Below are positions 1 to 9,272 of a stretch of 64,000 bases of DNA, piece by piece (positions within the stretch are counted from its first letter, which is position 1; each line of letters begins with the position of its first letter). This stretch comes from CAJXMH01 sp964001305 (GTDB taxonomy: Bacteria > Bacteroidota > Bacteroidia > Flavobacteriales_E > Vicingaceae): assembly GCA_964001305.1 (NCBI GenBank), contig CAXFAI010000013.1:1-64000 (forward strand). The letters run 5' to 3'. A program made the translations under genes and the position numbers. The notes under the pieces are model-generated. The model was not told where the DNA came from. It ran no database searches and saw nothing but the letters and a program-made list of their open reading frames with translations.

Positions 1-597
1 ATAATCGACAGGAACTTCTATAAAACGTAATTTCTGCTTAGCCGCTTTTATTTGCATCTCTACAGTCCAACCATAGGTTTGGTCTTTCATGTTTAAATCT
101 AATAAAGACTGATATCGAATGGATCTAAAGGGTCCTAAATCGGTAAATCGTGCACCATAAAAGAGCTTTAAAAGTGAAGTTGCAAGCCAATTTCCAAAAA
201 TTTGCGGAAAGGTCATACTTCCTTTTTCACGATTTCCTAGGGCTCTTGAACCAATAACCAAATCTACTTCATTGTCTAAAATGGGTTGAATTAGTTTAGG
301 CATTTGTTCAGGATAATCAGAATAATCTGCATCTATAAAAACGACAATTTCAGTCGGATTTACCCTTTGATTTTTGACATAATCGATGCCTTTTAAACAA
401 GCTCTACCATAGCCTTTTTCAGCTTCAAAAAGCACTGTCGCCCCAGCTTCTTCTGCCCTTTGAGAAGTTAAATCCGTTGAATTATTATTAACAACAATTA
501 CCTCATCTACCCATTTTTTTGGAATTTCATTAATCACTCTGCCCACTGCATTCTCCTCATTAAACGCAGGAATGATTACCACAATATACTTCTTCAC
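1..597 (-). CDS. Family 2 glycosyltransferase, polyprenol-phosphate sugar synthase-like (3' end outside window)
   Basis: The minus strand has 199 open codons from a GTG at 597-595 to the left edge, so the C-terminus is missing. The GTG follows the TAA of the upstream polyferredoxin gene directly (TAAGTG), which makes it the natural start; no ATG lies near. The translation starts MKKYIVVIIPAFNEENA, has an NNNSTD segment at about residues 43-48 and a FIDADYSDYP segment near 100. These are the nucleotide-sugar and metal binding motifs of GT-A family 2 enzymes of the dolichol-phosphate mannose synthase type. Such enzymes move a sugar from a nucleotide donor to a polyprenyl phosphate at the inner membrane face. 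No membrane segment is visible in the part present. It is probably co-transcribed with the two redox genes upstream. The exact sugar cannot be told. Confidence 0.88.
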   Translation of the reverse strand, partial: MKKYIVVIIPAFNEENAVGRVINEIPKKWVDEVIVVNNNSTDLTSQRAEEAGATVLFEAEKGYGRACLKGIDYVKNQRVNPTEIVVFIDADYSDYPEQMPKLIQPILDNEVDLVIGSRALGNREKGSMTFPQIFGNWLATSLLKLFYGARFTDLGPFRSIRYQSLLDLNMKDQTYGWTVEMQIKAAKQKLRFIEVPVDY

Positions 598-2187
598 TTA
601 AAAATTCAATTTAACTCCATCATTACCCAATGTGATGGGATTTTCTGCATACCGACTTGCTTGAGCACCTTCTCCATTTTCGAGTTTTAACACTCCACGC
701 GGACAAACCGCCGAACAAACACCACAACCCACACAAGAAGAACGCACAATATTTTGACCTCTCTGAGCATAGGCCTTCACATCAATTCCCATTTCACAAT
801 AGGTAGAGCAATTTCCGCAAGAAATACACTGACCCCCATTGGTGGTTATCCGAAATTTTGAAAAAAACCGTTGTTGAATTCCTAATATTGCCGCCATAGG
901 ACAACCAAAACGACACCATACTCGGCTTCCAAAAATGGGGTAAAATCCTGTCCCAATGACTCCGCTAAAAACAGAACCAATCAAAAAACCATAGGTACTT
1001 CGTAAAGTCTCTGCTTCAAATAAAAACAAAGAAGAATTCCCATTCCAAAAATGCATTCCAATTAATGAAAGGACGATTACTAAGTAAATACTTGCAGCAG
1101 CCTTAGCATCCTTTTTCAATTCCTGTCTTTTAAAAATAAAAATCAGAGTATAAACCAAACTCAATAAAAGCGCAACGGCAATTAAAAAAGCGTCTTTGGT
1201 TAGCCAATACTTTTCAGCATCGTAACCTAAGTAACTAGCTACTACAGCAGTTGTCATCACTACCACAAAAACCACTACTGAATGAATTACCCAACGCTCC
1301 ACCTTCCAAGCAAATGTGCTTTTATCTGAAAGTTGGCGAAAAGGATCGCCTGCTGTTTCGGCCAAACCACCACAGCCACAAACCCAAGAGCAATACCAAC
1401 GCTTACCGTATTTATAGGTTAAAATGGGTGTGATTACAAATATGGAAAGTATACCAAATACCAAAAGTGCAAGACCAATATCACCGGCTGAAATAAATTC
1501 ATCGACCCGATATTGCTCGAAATTATAGTAATTCAAAGGCCAAATATTTTTCAAATCATAATAAGGAAGGCTAAAACCTTCCCCATTCAATCTGGCCATA
1601 AACTCTGGTATTAAAAAGGCGAATGCTGTTTGAAAAAACATTACACTCACCGTCCTTAATCGTTGATAAGGATTGTGTCGATATTTCCACAAATACTTGA
1701 TTCCAAAAAATAAAATGGCAAGGGTATAAAGTGTTCCATAAACAAACCATTGCGAAGCCGGATTTCCACTTAAGGATTGACTTAACGGATCAAAAAATGC
1801 AATTAGACCGGTGTTCGTTCCTTCAGTTCTTAAACCTAGATAAACAGGAAAAAAATAGAGAACAATGTAAAATAACGTTAAGCTTAAAGTAGCTATCCAA
1901 GCCCAAAAACCCCTTGAACTGATAGACTTAAAAAACACTCCATCATTTTTAATTCCTGCACTTTTATTGGCGTAGGCAGCATAAGAAAACAGGCTTATAC
2001 CTGTTGCAATTAAACCCAAACTGATGTATAACCAAACTGGGGATTGAATCACAGAGAAGTTTAAAGCAGATAGCAAAAGCACAAACAAACCGGTAAAACC
2101 CAAGACGGTTGCAAGCTTTTGAGTAGCATTTAAAGCTACTGGAGGGCCATTGCTTACGCCCATGCTATGTTCTACTTGATTTAACAT
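598..2187 (-). CDS. Membrane polyferredoxin, 4Fe-4S binding (NapH/YccM-like)
   Basis: The 529-residue protein has many predicted membrane helices over residues 20-420 and two ferredoxin-type clusters at the C-terminus: CISCGNCSTYC near 452 and CVGCGVCSAVCP near 483. A further cysteine group, CSWVCGCGG, lies near 264 and CRFGCP near 424, in the loops where NapH-type proteins hold such motifs. The expected role is passing electrons between a soluble reductase and a membrane or periplasmic acceptor. Its start follows the stop of the FAD oxidoreductase without a gap, so the two are almost certainly translated together, and the oxidoreductase is the natural electron donor (inference). The acceptor is not encoded in the window. 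The assignment to the polyferredoxin class is firm; the physiological role is open. Confidence 0.88.
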   Translation of the reverse strand: MLNQVEHSMGVSNGPPVALNATQKLATVLGFTGLFVLLLSALNFSVIQSPVWLYISLGLIATGISLFSYAAYANKSAGIKNDGVFFKSISSRGFWAWIATLSLTLFYIVLYFFPVYLGLRTEGTNTGLIAFFDPLSQSLSGNPASQWFVYGTLYTLAILFFGIKYLWKYRHNPYQRLRTVSVMFFQTAFAFLIPEFMARLNGEGFSLPYYDLKNIWPLNYYNFEQYRVDEFISAGDIGLALLVFGILSIFVITPILTYKYGKRWYCSWVCGCGGLAETAGDPFRQLSDKSTFAWKVERWVIHSVVVFVVVMTTAVVASYLGYDAEKYWLTKDAFLIAVALLLSLVYTLIFIFKRQELKKDAKAAASIYLVIVLSLIGMHFWNGNSSLFLFEAETLRSTYGFLIGSVFSGVIGTGFYPIFGSRVWCRFGCPMAAILGIQQRFFSKFRITTNGGQCISCGNCSTYCEMGIDVKAYAQRGQNIVRSSCVGCGVCSAVCPRGVLKLENGEGAQASRYAENPITLGNDGVKLNF

Positions 2188-3477
2188 TTAGTTCCTTTTT
2201 GCTTTAAATTTTTGATAAGCTTCTTGCACTTCTTTTTCATGTTTAGGATAAAATTCAGGATCAAAATTTGCTTGACCCAATTGCTGAATTACGGCATCAA
2301 TTGTTTCTTGGTTTTTTATCCAACTATTCATTACCTCATGTCTTAAACGAATCCCAAATGCATTGATGCCCAAAAAGGTAAGGTTTTGTTTATGAAAAGC
2401 AAATTTCAAACACTTTTCTTGCTCTTTTGCTTCCCAATAAAAGTGAACTTCATCTTCATCAGGTTTTGAGGAAACTCGCCCATAAGTTTGATATTCCAAA
2501 TCGAAGAATTTCGCCGAATTAAACCAAACTCCAGGTTTATAAGCCGTTCTATTTCCACAAATACTTTGAGCTACCGTTTCCCCCATCATCTTGCCAGTAT
2601 ACCAAACTTGCTCAATCTTCCCTCGATTAGTTGGATGTTGTTGAAACTCTGCACAATCACCAATCGCATATACTCCCGCTTCACTTGTTTCTAAATATTC
2701 ATTTACCAAAACTCCTGCACTGCAAGCTATTCCAGATTGCTTCACAAAATCAATATTCGGTTCAACACCCGTGGTGATTCCTACAAAATCGCAATTGATT
2801 TCTTCTCCTGAATTGGTTTTTATGCTTTTCACTTTGCCATTCTCATCACCAACAATTTCTGCTAACTCTGTATTAAAGCGTAAATCCACTCCATGTTTGG
2901 CAATATGTTTAGAAACCAGATTCCCTTCTTCTTTCGGTAAAACACTGCCCCAAAAATGACTATCTCTCACTAAAAAAGTGACTGCTATTCCTCTACTTAT
3001 GAGCATTTCAGCCATTTCGACACCTATTAAACCACCTCCTACAACAACAGCCCTCTTGCAATCTTGAGTGTTTTTTTGCATCAATTCTAAATCTTGCCAT
3101 GAGTACAAGCCTTGCACTCCTTCTAGATCTTGACCTTTCCAATTAAAAAAACGAGGTTTTGAACCAGTTGCAATTATTAATTCGTCAAAGTTTAAGATTT
3201 CTTGATTTGAAAAATGAAGCTGCTTTTTCTTTGCATCTATCCTTTCCACATGAGCGGATTTCAATTCAATCTTGTTTTTTTCCCAAAAATGGTCTTCATA
3301 AGGTTTGATATGTTCAAACTTCATATGCCCCATATAGACGTACATTAGCGCTGTTCTAGAAAAAAAATGAGTGCTTTCTGAAGAAATTAAGGTGATTTTA
3401 TAATCAGTCTGTTTTCGGATATGCCTAGCGGCAGTTACTCCCGAAATTCCATTTCCTATAATTGCAATGTGCTTCAT
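2188..3477 (-). CDS. NAD(P)/FAD-dependent oxidoreductase (rubredoxin reductase / NirB N-terminal type)
   Basis: The 429-residue flavoprotein has the two-dinucleotide-fold layout of the pyridine nucleotide-disulfide oxidoreductase family. An FAD-binding GNGISG motif sits at residues 8-13, an NAD(P)-binding VVGGGLIGVEMAE near 145-157, and the second FAD motif VYAIGDCAEF near 269. No redox-active CxxxxC disulfide is visible, which favours the rubredoxin/ferredoxin reductase or NirB-like branch over true disulfide reductases. It is first of three abutting genes with a membrane polyferredoxin and a glycosyltransferase. A reasonable inference is that it feeds NAD(P)H electrons into the polyferredoxin. 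Upstream, at 3496-3503, the minus strand reads TATCTTTA, a weak match to the Bacteroidota -7 box. Confidence 0.88.
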   Translation of the reverse strand: MKHIAIIGNGISGVTAARHIRKQTDYKITLISSESTHFFSRTALMYVYMGHMKFEHIKPYEDHFWEKNKIELKSAHVERIDAKKKQLHFSNQEILNFDELIIATGSKPRFFNWKGQDLEGVQGLYSWQDLELMQKNTQDCKRAVVVGGGLIGVEMAEMLISRGIAVTFLVRDSHFWGSVLPKEEGNLVSKHIAKHGVDLRFNTELAEIVGDENGKVKSIKTNSGEEINCDFVGITTGVEPNIDFVKQSGIACSAGVLVNEYLETSEAGVYAIGDCAEFQQHPTNRGKIEQVWYTGKMMGETVAQSICGNRTAYKPGVWFNSAKFFDLEYQTYGRVSSKPDEDEVHFYWEAKEQEKCLKFAFHKQNLTFLGINAFGIRLRHEVMNSWIKNQETIDAVIQQLGQANFDPEFYPKHEKEVQEAYQKFKAKRN

Positions 3478-3563
3478 TTTAACAGCCCTCTAAGGTAAAG
3501 ATATTTAGTATACTTGTTTACTGCCTTTGAGGCTTCAATACAAATTGCTGTAAAACATCCCAT

Positions 3564-5717
3564 TTGAAAACTTTAGAAAAAAATTCAGGCTTATTCTTAT
3601 CGCTAATTCTCCTATTAGGTTTGGCTTTATATTGGAATTCTTTGCAATTTGAATTCCTTGTTAATTTTGATGATGACAAACTGATTTTAGAAAGCGAAGC
3701 GAACAAGAGTCTTTCCATGGAGAATTTGAAAGCCCTTTTTAGCGATGCGGTATTTGGCTTGTATCATCCCATTACATCCTTAACTTGGGCTATTGAACAT
3801 CAACTTTATGGATTTAATGCTAAATGGTTTCACTTGACCAATATCCTTTGGCACCTGCTAAATACGGTTTTAGTTTTCTTTTTGAGCAAGCAATTTTTAA
3901 AACGATCAGATTGGAGCTTGGCAGTTAGCCTACTTTTTGTGGTTCACCCCATGCACACCGAAAATATCGTTTGGCTATCGGCTCGAAAAGACTTGGTATA
4001 TGGCTTTTTCTTTTTATTGGGTCTACTTAGCTATTTGAAGTACCTTTCAAGCCAAAAAGTCCTTTTTTATTTACTAATGGTAATTGCATTCATCGCTTCG
4101 CTATTTAGCAAGTCCAATGCGGTGGTATTTCCAGCTGTTTTGATTCTTATTGATTTATTTCAATTCAAAAACTTCAAGTGGAAATATGTGTTAAACAAGA
4201 TTCCACTATTTATTCTAAGTGGCATATTCATTTTCATCACTTTAAAAACTCAAGATGATGCAGGATTCATAAAAACTTTTGCTAGCGATTATACTTTTCT
4301 AGATCGCATTCTCATGGCCATTTATAGTCTAGCCTACTACTTAGTTCGTTTGTTTTTACCCTTTGAATTAAGCCCAAAGAATTTATATCCAAGCAAAAAT
4401 GACTTCTTACCTCTTGCATATTATGTAGCACCACTCATTTTAGCAGCATTTGCTTACTTCATTTATCGCTTAGCTAAAAAAGAAAGCATTGTTTGGTTTG
4501 GAGTTCTCTTCTTCTTAATCATTATTGCGCCGGTGCTTAAAATCATTCCTACTGGGAATGATATCGTTTCCAATCGCTATGTTTACCTTCCTTACATTGG
4601 TTTATACCTAGGAATAAGCATGCTCATATTTAAGTATGCTGCAAGATGGTCGAGGTATCTTTTATTTGCATTCGCAATTGCCTTTACGCTCTATTCTTTT
4701 AAATATCAATCAGTTTATGAAAACAGCTATACCGTTTGGAGTAGTGTGATTGAAACCAATGAAGGAAATGCTTGGGGACAAGCCATGGCCTATAACGAAA
4801 GAGGGCAAATTCAGCTTAAGAAAGGGCAAAGTAAAGCTGCCTTTAGAGATATACAAAAAGCTTTGGAGCTAGAACCTACATTAGCTAGAGCACTGATGAA
4901 CCGAGCACTTATTTGGGATCGAGAAGGACAAAGTCAAAAAGCACTAGAAGATTTAAACTCACTTCTTGCCATTGAGCAAGAAAATGTAGATGCTCTAAAA
5001 CTGAGAGGCGTAGTCTATGGGAAAATGCAACAAACCGATTTAGCTATTGAAGACTTCAATAAAGCTATTGAACTGGCACCCAAAAACACCGAATTGTTAA
5101 ATAATAGAGGGATTGCTTATTCCATTAAAGGGAATCATGAAAAGGCTTTGGCAGATTTTAATAAAGCCATTGAATTGGCTCCACTTTCTATGCAATTTAA
5201 GGTAAATCGCGGCAATCTATATGTTGCTATGAATGATGGTGAAAGCGCTTTAAAAGATTATTTATGGGTATATGAGAAAGAGCCTTCTTCGATTCAAGTT
5301 GCTTATCCATTGGCTAAATTGTATTTAGAACTTGACAAAGTAAAGCAAGCCAAAGAAGTCTTAAAACCCTTTACCTTGAACCAACAGCAGGCTTCTGAAG
5401 TTGCTCAACGTTTATTTATTGACAGTTTAGCTGCCTACAGTATTCCCTATTTTACAATTGCCATTGGAAATCCAGCTTTACGCGATCAAAGTTTGTATCA
5501 GAGAGCTCAGGCTTACAAGCAAATTGGAGAAAGCCAAAACGCCATTGATGATTTGTTAGCCATCTTAGAAAACATGCCAAGTGGACAAATTTTTTATGAG
5601 ATTGGTAGTTTATATTGGGAAATTAAAAATGCTGAAAAAGCCTGTGAATTTTGGCAAGAAGGTGCAATTCGTTCGCATGAGGCTTGCAAAAGCTTGGTTT
5701 TAAAATACTGTTCTTAA
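3564..5717 (+). CDS. TMTC-like GT-C membrane glycosyltransferase with C-terminal TPR repeats
   Basis: The 717-residue protein has two halves. Residues 1-395 hold about ten hydrophobic helices with an acidic FDDDKLI segment in the first exposed loop (near 36), then HPITSLTWA near 70 and HPMHTENIVWLSARKD near 130. This is the layout of TMTC1-4-type O-mannosyltransferases (GT-C fold, catalytic acidic pair in loop 1). Residues 400-717 hold about eight TPR units, several ending in the usual ALxLEP pattern. The start is a TTG at 3564; the next in-frame ATG would remove the first membrane helix and the acidic motif, so TTG is preferred. It is divergent from the redox/glycosyltransferase genes, and the GT2 protein at 1-597 could supply its lipid-linked sugar (inference). 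It converges with the DUF5686 gene, overlapping by 4 bases. Confidence 0.82.
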   Translation: MKTLEKNSGLFLSLILLLGLALYWNSLQFEFLVNFDDDKLILESEANKSLSMENLKALFSDAVFGLYHPITSLTWAIEHQLYGFNAKWFHLTNILWHLLNTVLVFFLSKQFLKRSDWSLAVSLLFVVHPMHTENIVWLSARKDLVYGFFFLLGLLSYLKYLSSQKVLFYLLMVIAFIASLFSKSNAVVFPAVLILIDLFQFKNFKWKYVLNKIPLFILSGIFIFITLKTQDDAGFIKTFASDYTFLDRILMAIYSLAYYLVRLFLPFELSPKNLYPSKNDFLPLAYYVAPLILAAFAYFIYRLAKKESIVWFGVLFFLIIIAPVLKIIPTGNDIVSNRYVYLPYIGLYLGISMLIFKYAARWSRYLLFAFAIAFTLYSFKYQSVYENSYTVWSSVIETNEGNAWGQAMAYNERGQIQLKKGQSKAAFRDIQKALELEPTLARALMNRALIWDREGQSQKALEDLNSLLAIEQENVDALKLRGVVYGKMQQTDLAIEDFNKAIELAPKNTELLNNRGIAYSIKGNHEKALADFNKAIELAPLSMQFKVNRGNLYVAMNDGESALKDYLWVYEKEPSSIQVAYPLAKLYLELDKVKQAKEVLKPFTLNQQQASEVAQRLFIDSLAAYSIPYFTIAIGNPALRDQSLYQRAQAYKQIGESQNAIDDLLAILENMPSGQIFYEIGSLYWEIKNAEKACEFWQEGAIRSHEACKSLVLKYCS

Positions 5718-8119
5718 AACTTAAATGCATAAGTGACTTTATACGTCCAGTTGTCTTTAAAGTCTTCAAAAGAATAGGCACCATAACGGTAGTAAGCTCC
5801 TAAGCCAAGATTAAGAGACTCAAGTATTCGATCCAATTGAATCCCAGATTCAAAAAACCCCTTATCCATTGTTTTAAAATCTACGTTTTGATGATATCCC
5901 TGATGACTCATTTCGCCCCATCCAAAAGCACTGACTAAGGCTAATTCTGGCTTAAAATAATTGCTTTTTAAAAGCAAATTCTTAAAGCTATGTTTGAAAA
6001 ATACAGAAACATAGCGATCATGATAAAACTCATTAGGTAGAACGGATTGAAAGCTAAAATCGGAAGCAATTCTCAGATCTTCATTAAAACTACCTCTTGA
6101 ACGATAGAGCATTCCAAGAGGAATGGCCTTATCAATATAACCCGCATTGATACGAAGGGTATTAAACCCTAAATTCCTGATTCTGCTATTTTTCTCCATT
6201 TTCACATCCACCCGATTGAAGTCATAATCGGCAAATTCTAACCCTGAAAATCCCCTTGTATACTTAAAATGAATCACAGGATACTCATAACTTACAGGCG
6301 TTTTTATGCCAAACATTTCAATCAATTTTTCTCGAAAAGCGAAGCGCACATTCACCCCTGTTTGTAAAACACTGTAATGTTGAAATGGATTACGAACTCC
6401 TTCGCTCATAAATCGGTAATCAGAGGTAATACGTCGATTTTGAATATTTCCAAAAAAGGTAAATTGAAAATCACGAATAAAGTGAGTTTCTAATTGAAAG
6501 GAAAAATCTTCCACTTGATCCATTCTAGTGATTAAAAGCTTTTGAAAACTCTCTGTTGAAAAAGGACTCATTCGGTCATTATAAAATTGAGTCCCTCCAA
6601 ATTCAACCACATCTTTAGCATATGAAAAAGTGGTGGCAAAGTGATTCTCCCAATGTGGATTTATTTTTAAATGACCTCCATATTTCCATGCTTGATCTTT
6701 AAAACCATAGGCTCCATAACCACCTAACCTAACATACTTTGATACCTTGTCGTTTGTTTCTGCACCTAAACCCAAACGAAAACCTTCGTAGCCATTGTAG
6801 TCTATCAATCGCTTAAGTAGTAAATCAATTGGTCCAATTGGCACAGCTCCTTTGAACAACACTTGGTACACTTGTACTTTTTTATCCAAATTGATTTCAT
6901 TTCCAATACTATCCATAAAATGGTAAGTCTGTAATTCCTTTTCATCTAAGGGATTTTCACGGTAAGCTGCCCAAAAACTACTATCTTTTTTACCAGCATC
7001 TTCTTGCATTTTTAAAACCACATTACCCAATTCCTTTTGACTCAATTTAGACTTGAGTTTTATATTCTTAATGTAAGAACGTCCTTCTGCAAACATTTCA
7101 AAATTCTCTAGCTCTAAGCTGTTAAAGACCAATTTTGTGTTTAGCTGAACAGGAAACCACTGCTTGCCTTCTACTTTCTCATACAATTGTTGTATTTGAA
7201 CAGCAATGTCTTCTTCTTCAACTGTTTTAGCTACAAAGTTCTTTACCGCAAAACCATCGGTATGTATGCTTAAAAAACCTTTTAAACCATCAAAATTCTT
7301 TCCCGTTCTTGGCTGAAATGAAATGGTAAAAACACTATCATTCCCTTCATACAAGGTGTCTTCAATGATAAATAAATACTTGTTTGTACTTCCTTTACTT
7401 AGGGGACTTAAATAGGCATAACTGAGTAATTTAATATAATCTGCATACAGCGAAAAAGATTGTAATTGCGTTCCTATGAGAGTAAAAATGGGCGTTTTCA
7501 TTCCTGAAATTCGTGATGCGGTAACTACCTCTTTGGTGTGACTGGGTGGAATATGATTCCGTTCGGTCACCGATTCCATCATTAAAAAATGTGATTTTTC
7601 AATATACTTCAAGTCATCATAACTTAAACTATCTAACTTTTGGATAGAATCTGGTAAGGCAGCATAAGCACTATCTGGACTAGCTGTAAAAATCAGTTTA
7701 TTGTAAGATTCGTAGAAAAATTCAGTCGCAACTTCCGGATTATTAATCTTTCGGTTTTCAATCGCTAAATTGATAATTCGATGAGCCGGGTTTTCCCCAG
7801 GTAAAATTTCTACCTCGGCCAATTTAAAAGTACTTGGAACTAAAGAAATGAGCTTTTCTTCTTTTAGTCGTTTTGTACTAATCATTTTGGTCTGGTAACC
7901 GATGTAAGAGATTTGTAAAGAGTCGACAGCTTTAGTTGATTGAAACTTAAAGTTTCCATCAATATCAGTGGATGCACCCATTTTATCCGTCTTGGCTACT
8001 AAGTTTACAAAAGCAAGCGGCTTCTGGCTTAAACTATCAACAATGGTTCCTTGATATACGTGCTGAGCCTGACTATAAAAACATACGCCAAGCAAGAAAA
8101 GAGATAGTAGTATTCTCAT
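5714..8119 (-). CDS. DUF5686 outer-membrane protein with carboxypeptidase-regulatory-like domain
   Basis: The 801-residue protein has a signal peptide (residues 1-18), then an 80-residue carboxypeptidase-regulatory-like domain beginning HVYQGTIVDSLSQKPLAF and containing the usual STDIDGNFKF turn. A long remainder is rich in alternating hydrophobic residues and aromatic strand ends, as in an outer-membrane barrel, and finishes with a C-terminal phenylalanine. This matches the Bacteroidota DUF5686 family, whose function is not established. It resembles TonB-dependent receptors at the N-terminus but lacks a recognisable plug domain. It stands alone: divergent from the radical SAM gene and convergent with the TPR protein. 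Confidence 0.83.
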   Translation of the reverse strand: MRILLSLFLLGVCFYSQAQHVYQGTIVDSLSQKPLAFVNLVAKTDKMGASTDIDGNFKFQSTKAVDSLQISYIGYQTKMISTKRLKEEKLISLVPSTFKLAEVEILPGENPAHRIINLAIENRKINNPEVATEFFYESYNKLIFTASPDSAYAALPDSIQKLDSLSYDDLKYIEKSHFLMMESVTERNHIPPSHTKEVVTASRISGMKTPIFTLIGTQLQSFSLYADYIKLLSYAYLSPLSKGSTNKYLFIIEDTLYEGNDSVFTISFQPRTGKNFDGLKGFLSIHTDGFAVKNFVAKTVEEEDIAVQIQQLYEKVEGKQWFPVQLNTKLVFNSLELENFEMFAEGRSYIKNIKLKSKLSQKELGNVVLKMQEDAGKKDSSFWAAYRENPLDEKELQTYHFMDSIGNEINLDKKVQVYQVLFKGAVPIGPIDLLLKRLIDYNGYEGFRLGLGAETNDKVSKYVRLGGYGAYGFKDQAWKYGGHLKINPHWENHFATTFSYAKDVVEFGGTQFYNDRMSPFSTESFQKLLITRMDQVEDFSFQLETHFIRDFQFTFFGNIQNRRITSDYRFMSEGVRNPFQHYSVLQTGVNVRFAFREKLIEMFGIKTPVSYEYPVIHFKYTRGFSGLEFADYDFNRVDVKMEKNSRIRNLGFNTLRINAGYIDKAIPLGMLYRSRGSFNEDLRIASDFSFQSVLPNEFYHDRYVSVFFKHSFKNLLLKSNYFKPELALVSAFGWGEMSHQGYHQNVDFKTMDKGFFESGIQLDRILESLNLGLGAYYRYGAYSFEDFKDNWTYKVTYAFKF

Positions 8120-8178
8120 GGTTTAGTAAATGTAATTTCATTTAAAACTATCTATTACAACAACCGTACCTTTACAAA

Positions 8179-9201
8179 ATGAAAGGAAGATTTTTTGATA
8201 ACATACAGTTTATAAAACGCACAAGTGTTCGAAGACTCTTCAATACCTTTAAAATTTGGTTTAGCTTTATTGTCTCCAAAACCTTTAAAATAAATTGGCA
8301 TTGGGGTACTCCCTTAGCCATTGCAATAGAACCAACGACTGCATGCAACCTAGGTTGCCCCGAATGCCCAAGTGGCTTAAAACAATTTACTAGAGCCACC
8401 GGTAATTTAAAAGAAGAATTTTTTCAAAATGTCATCGACCAGGTGGCTAAAGAAACCTATTACCTCACCTTTTACTTTCAAGGGGAACCCTTTATTAACC
8501 CCAAGTTTTTAGACATGGTGGTTTATGCGCATCAAAAAAACATATACACAGCCACCTCTACCAATGCGCACTTTTTAAACGATAAAAGTGCTAAGCGAAC
8601 GGTGGAATCTGGTTTAGATCGCTTAATCATTTCCATAGATGGCACCACTCAAGAAACGTATGAGAATTATCGAGTAAATGGAAAATTAGAAAAGGTGATT
8701 GAAGGCACTAAAAATATCATCAAATGGAAAAAAGCACTAAAGTCGAAAACCCCACATGTAATTTTTCAATTTCTAGTAGTTAAGCCCAATGAACATCAGA
8801 TTGAAGATGTGTATAAACTGGCTAAAGAATTGGGTGTAAATGAGGTTAAATTAAAAACCGCTCAAGTATATGATTATAAGCATGGTAACCCTCTAATCCC
8901 AACAATAGAGAAGTATTCGCGTTATAAGAGTATGCCAGATGGTACTTACAAAATAAAAAACAGCCTCGATCGTCATTGTTGGAAATTGTGGCATTCATGC
9001 GTTATAACGTGGGATGGAAGAGTGATTCCTTGTTGCTTTGATAAAGACGCCGATTATAGCATGGGTGAACTTACAAATGAATCCTTCCAAGAAATTTGGA
9101 AAGGCGAAACCTACCAACAATTCCGTAAAACCCTGTTTAAGGGAAGAGAAGAAATTGACATTTGTAAGAACTGTTCTGAAGGCACAAAAGTTTGGGCTTA
9201 A
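8179..9201 (+). CDS. Radical SAM protein with SPASM-type C-terminal cluster domain
   Basis: The 340-residue protein has the radical SAM signature CNLGCPEC near residues 55-62, which binds the 4Fe-4S cluster and S-adenosylmethionine, followed by the barrel region with FYFQGEPF near 98. Residues 265-340 hold a SPASM/twitch-type set of cysteines (CWKLWHSC, IPCCFD, CKNCSEG) for auxiliary clusters. The N-terminal 45 residues are basic and hydrophobic and may touch the membrane. SPASM enzymes modify peptides, proteins or small molecules; no precursor peptide gene is seen nearby, so the substrate is unknown. The ATG at 8179 must be close to the true start because the next ATG lies after the cluster motif. 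A TACCTTTA sequence ends only four bases before the ATG, so the mRNA may be almost leaderless. Confidence 0.88.
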   Translation: MKGRFFDNIQFIKRTSVRRLFNTFKIWFSFIVSKTFKINWHWGTPLAIAIEPTTACNLGCPECPSGLKQFTRATGNLKEEFFQNVIDQVAKETYYLTFYFQGEPFINPKFLDMVVYAHQKNIYTATSTNAHFLNDKSAKRTVESGLDRLIISIDGTTQETYENYRVNGKLEKVIEGTKNIIKWKKALKSKTPHVIFQFLVVKPNEHQIEDVYKLAKELGVNEVKLKTAQVYDYKHGNPLIPTIEKYSRYKSMPDGTYKIKNSLDRHCWKLWHSCVITWDGRVIPCCFDKDADYSMGELTNESFQEIWKGETYQQFRKTLFKGREEIDICKNCSEGTKVWA

Positions 9202-9272
9202 GTACATTGAATATAAAAGTACTTCAATTCAAATTTGAAAAAATTGATTGTTGAACATAACACAAATGCATC

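Noticed and set aside
3518..3718. Short minus-strand ORF over the start of the TPR gene
   Set aside because: It lies antisense to a clear membrane-protein coding start, has no family likeness and looks like a composition shadow.
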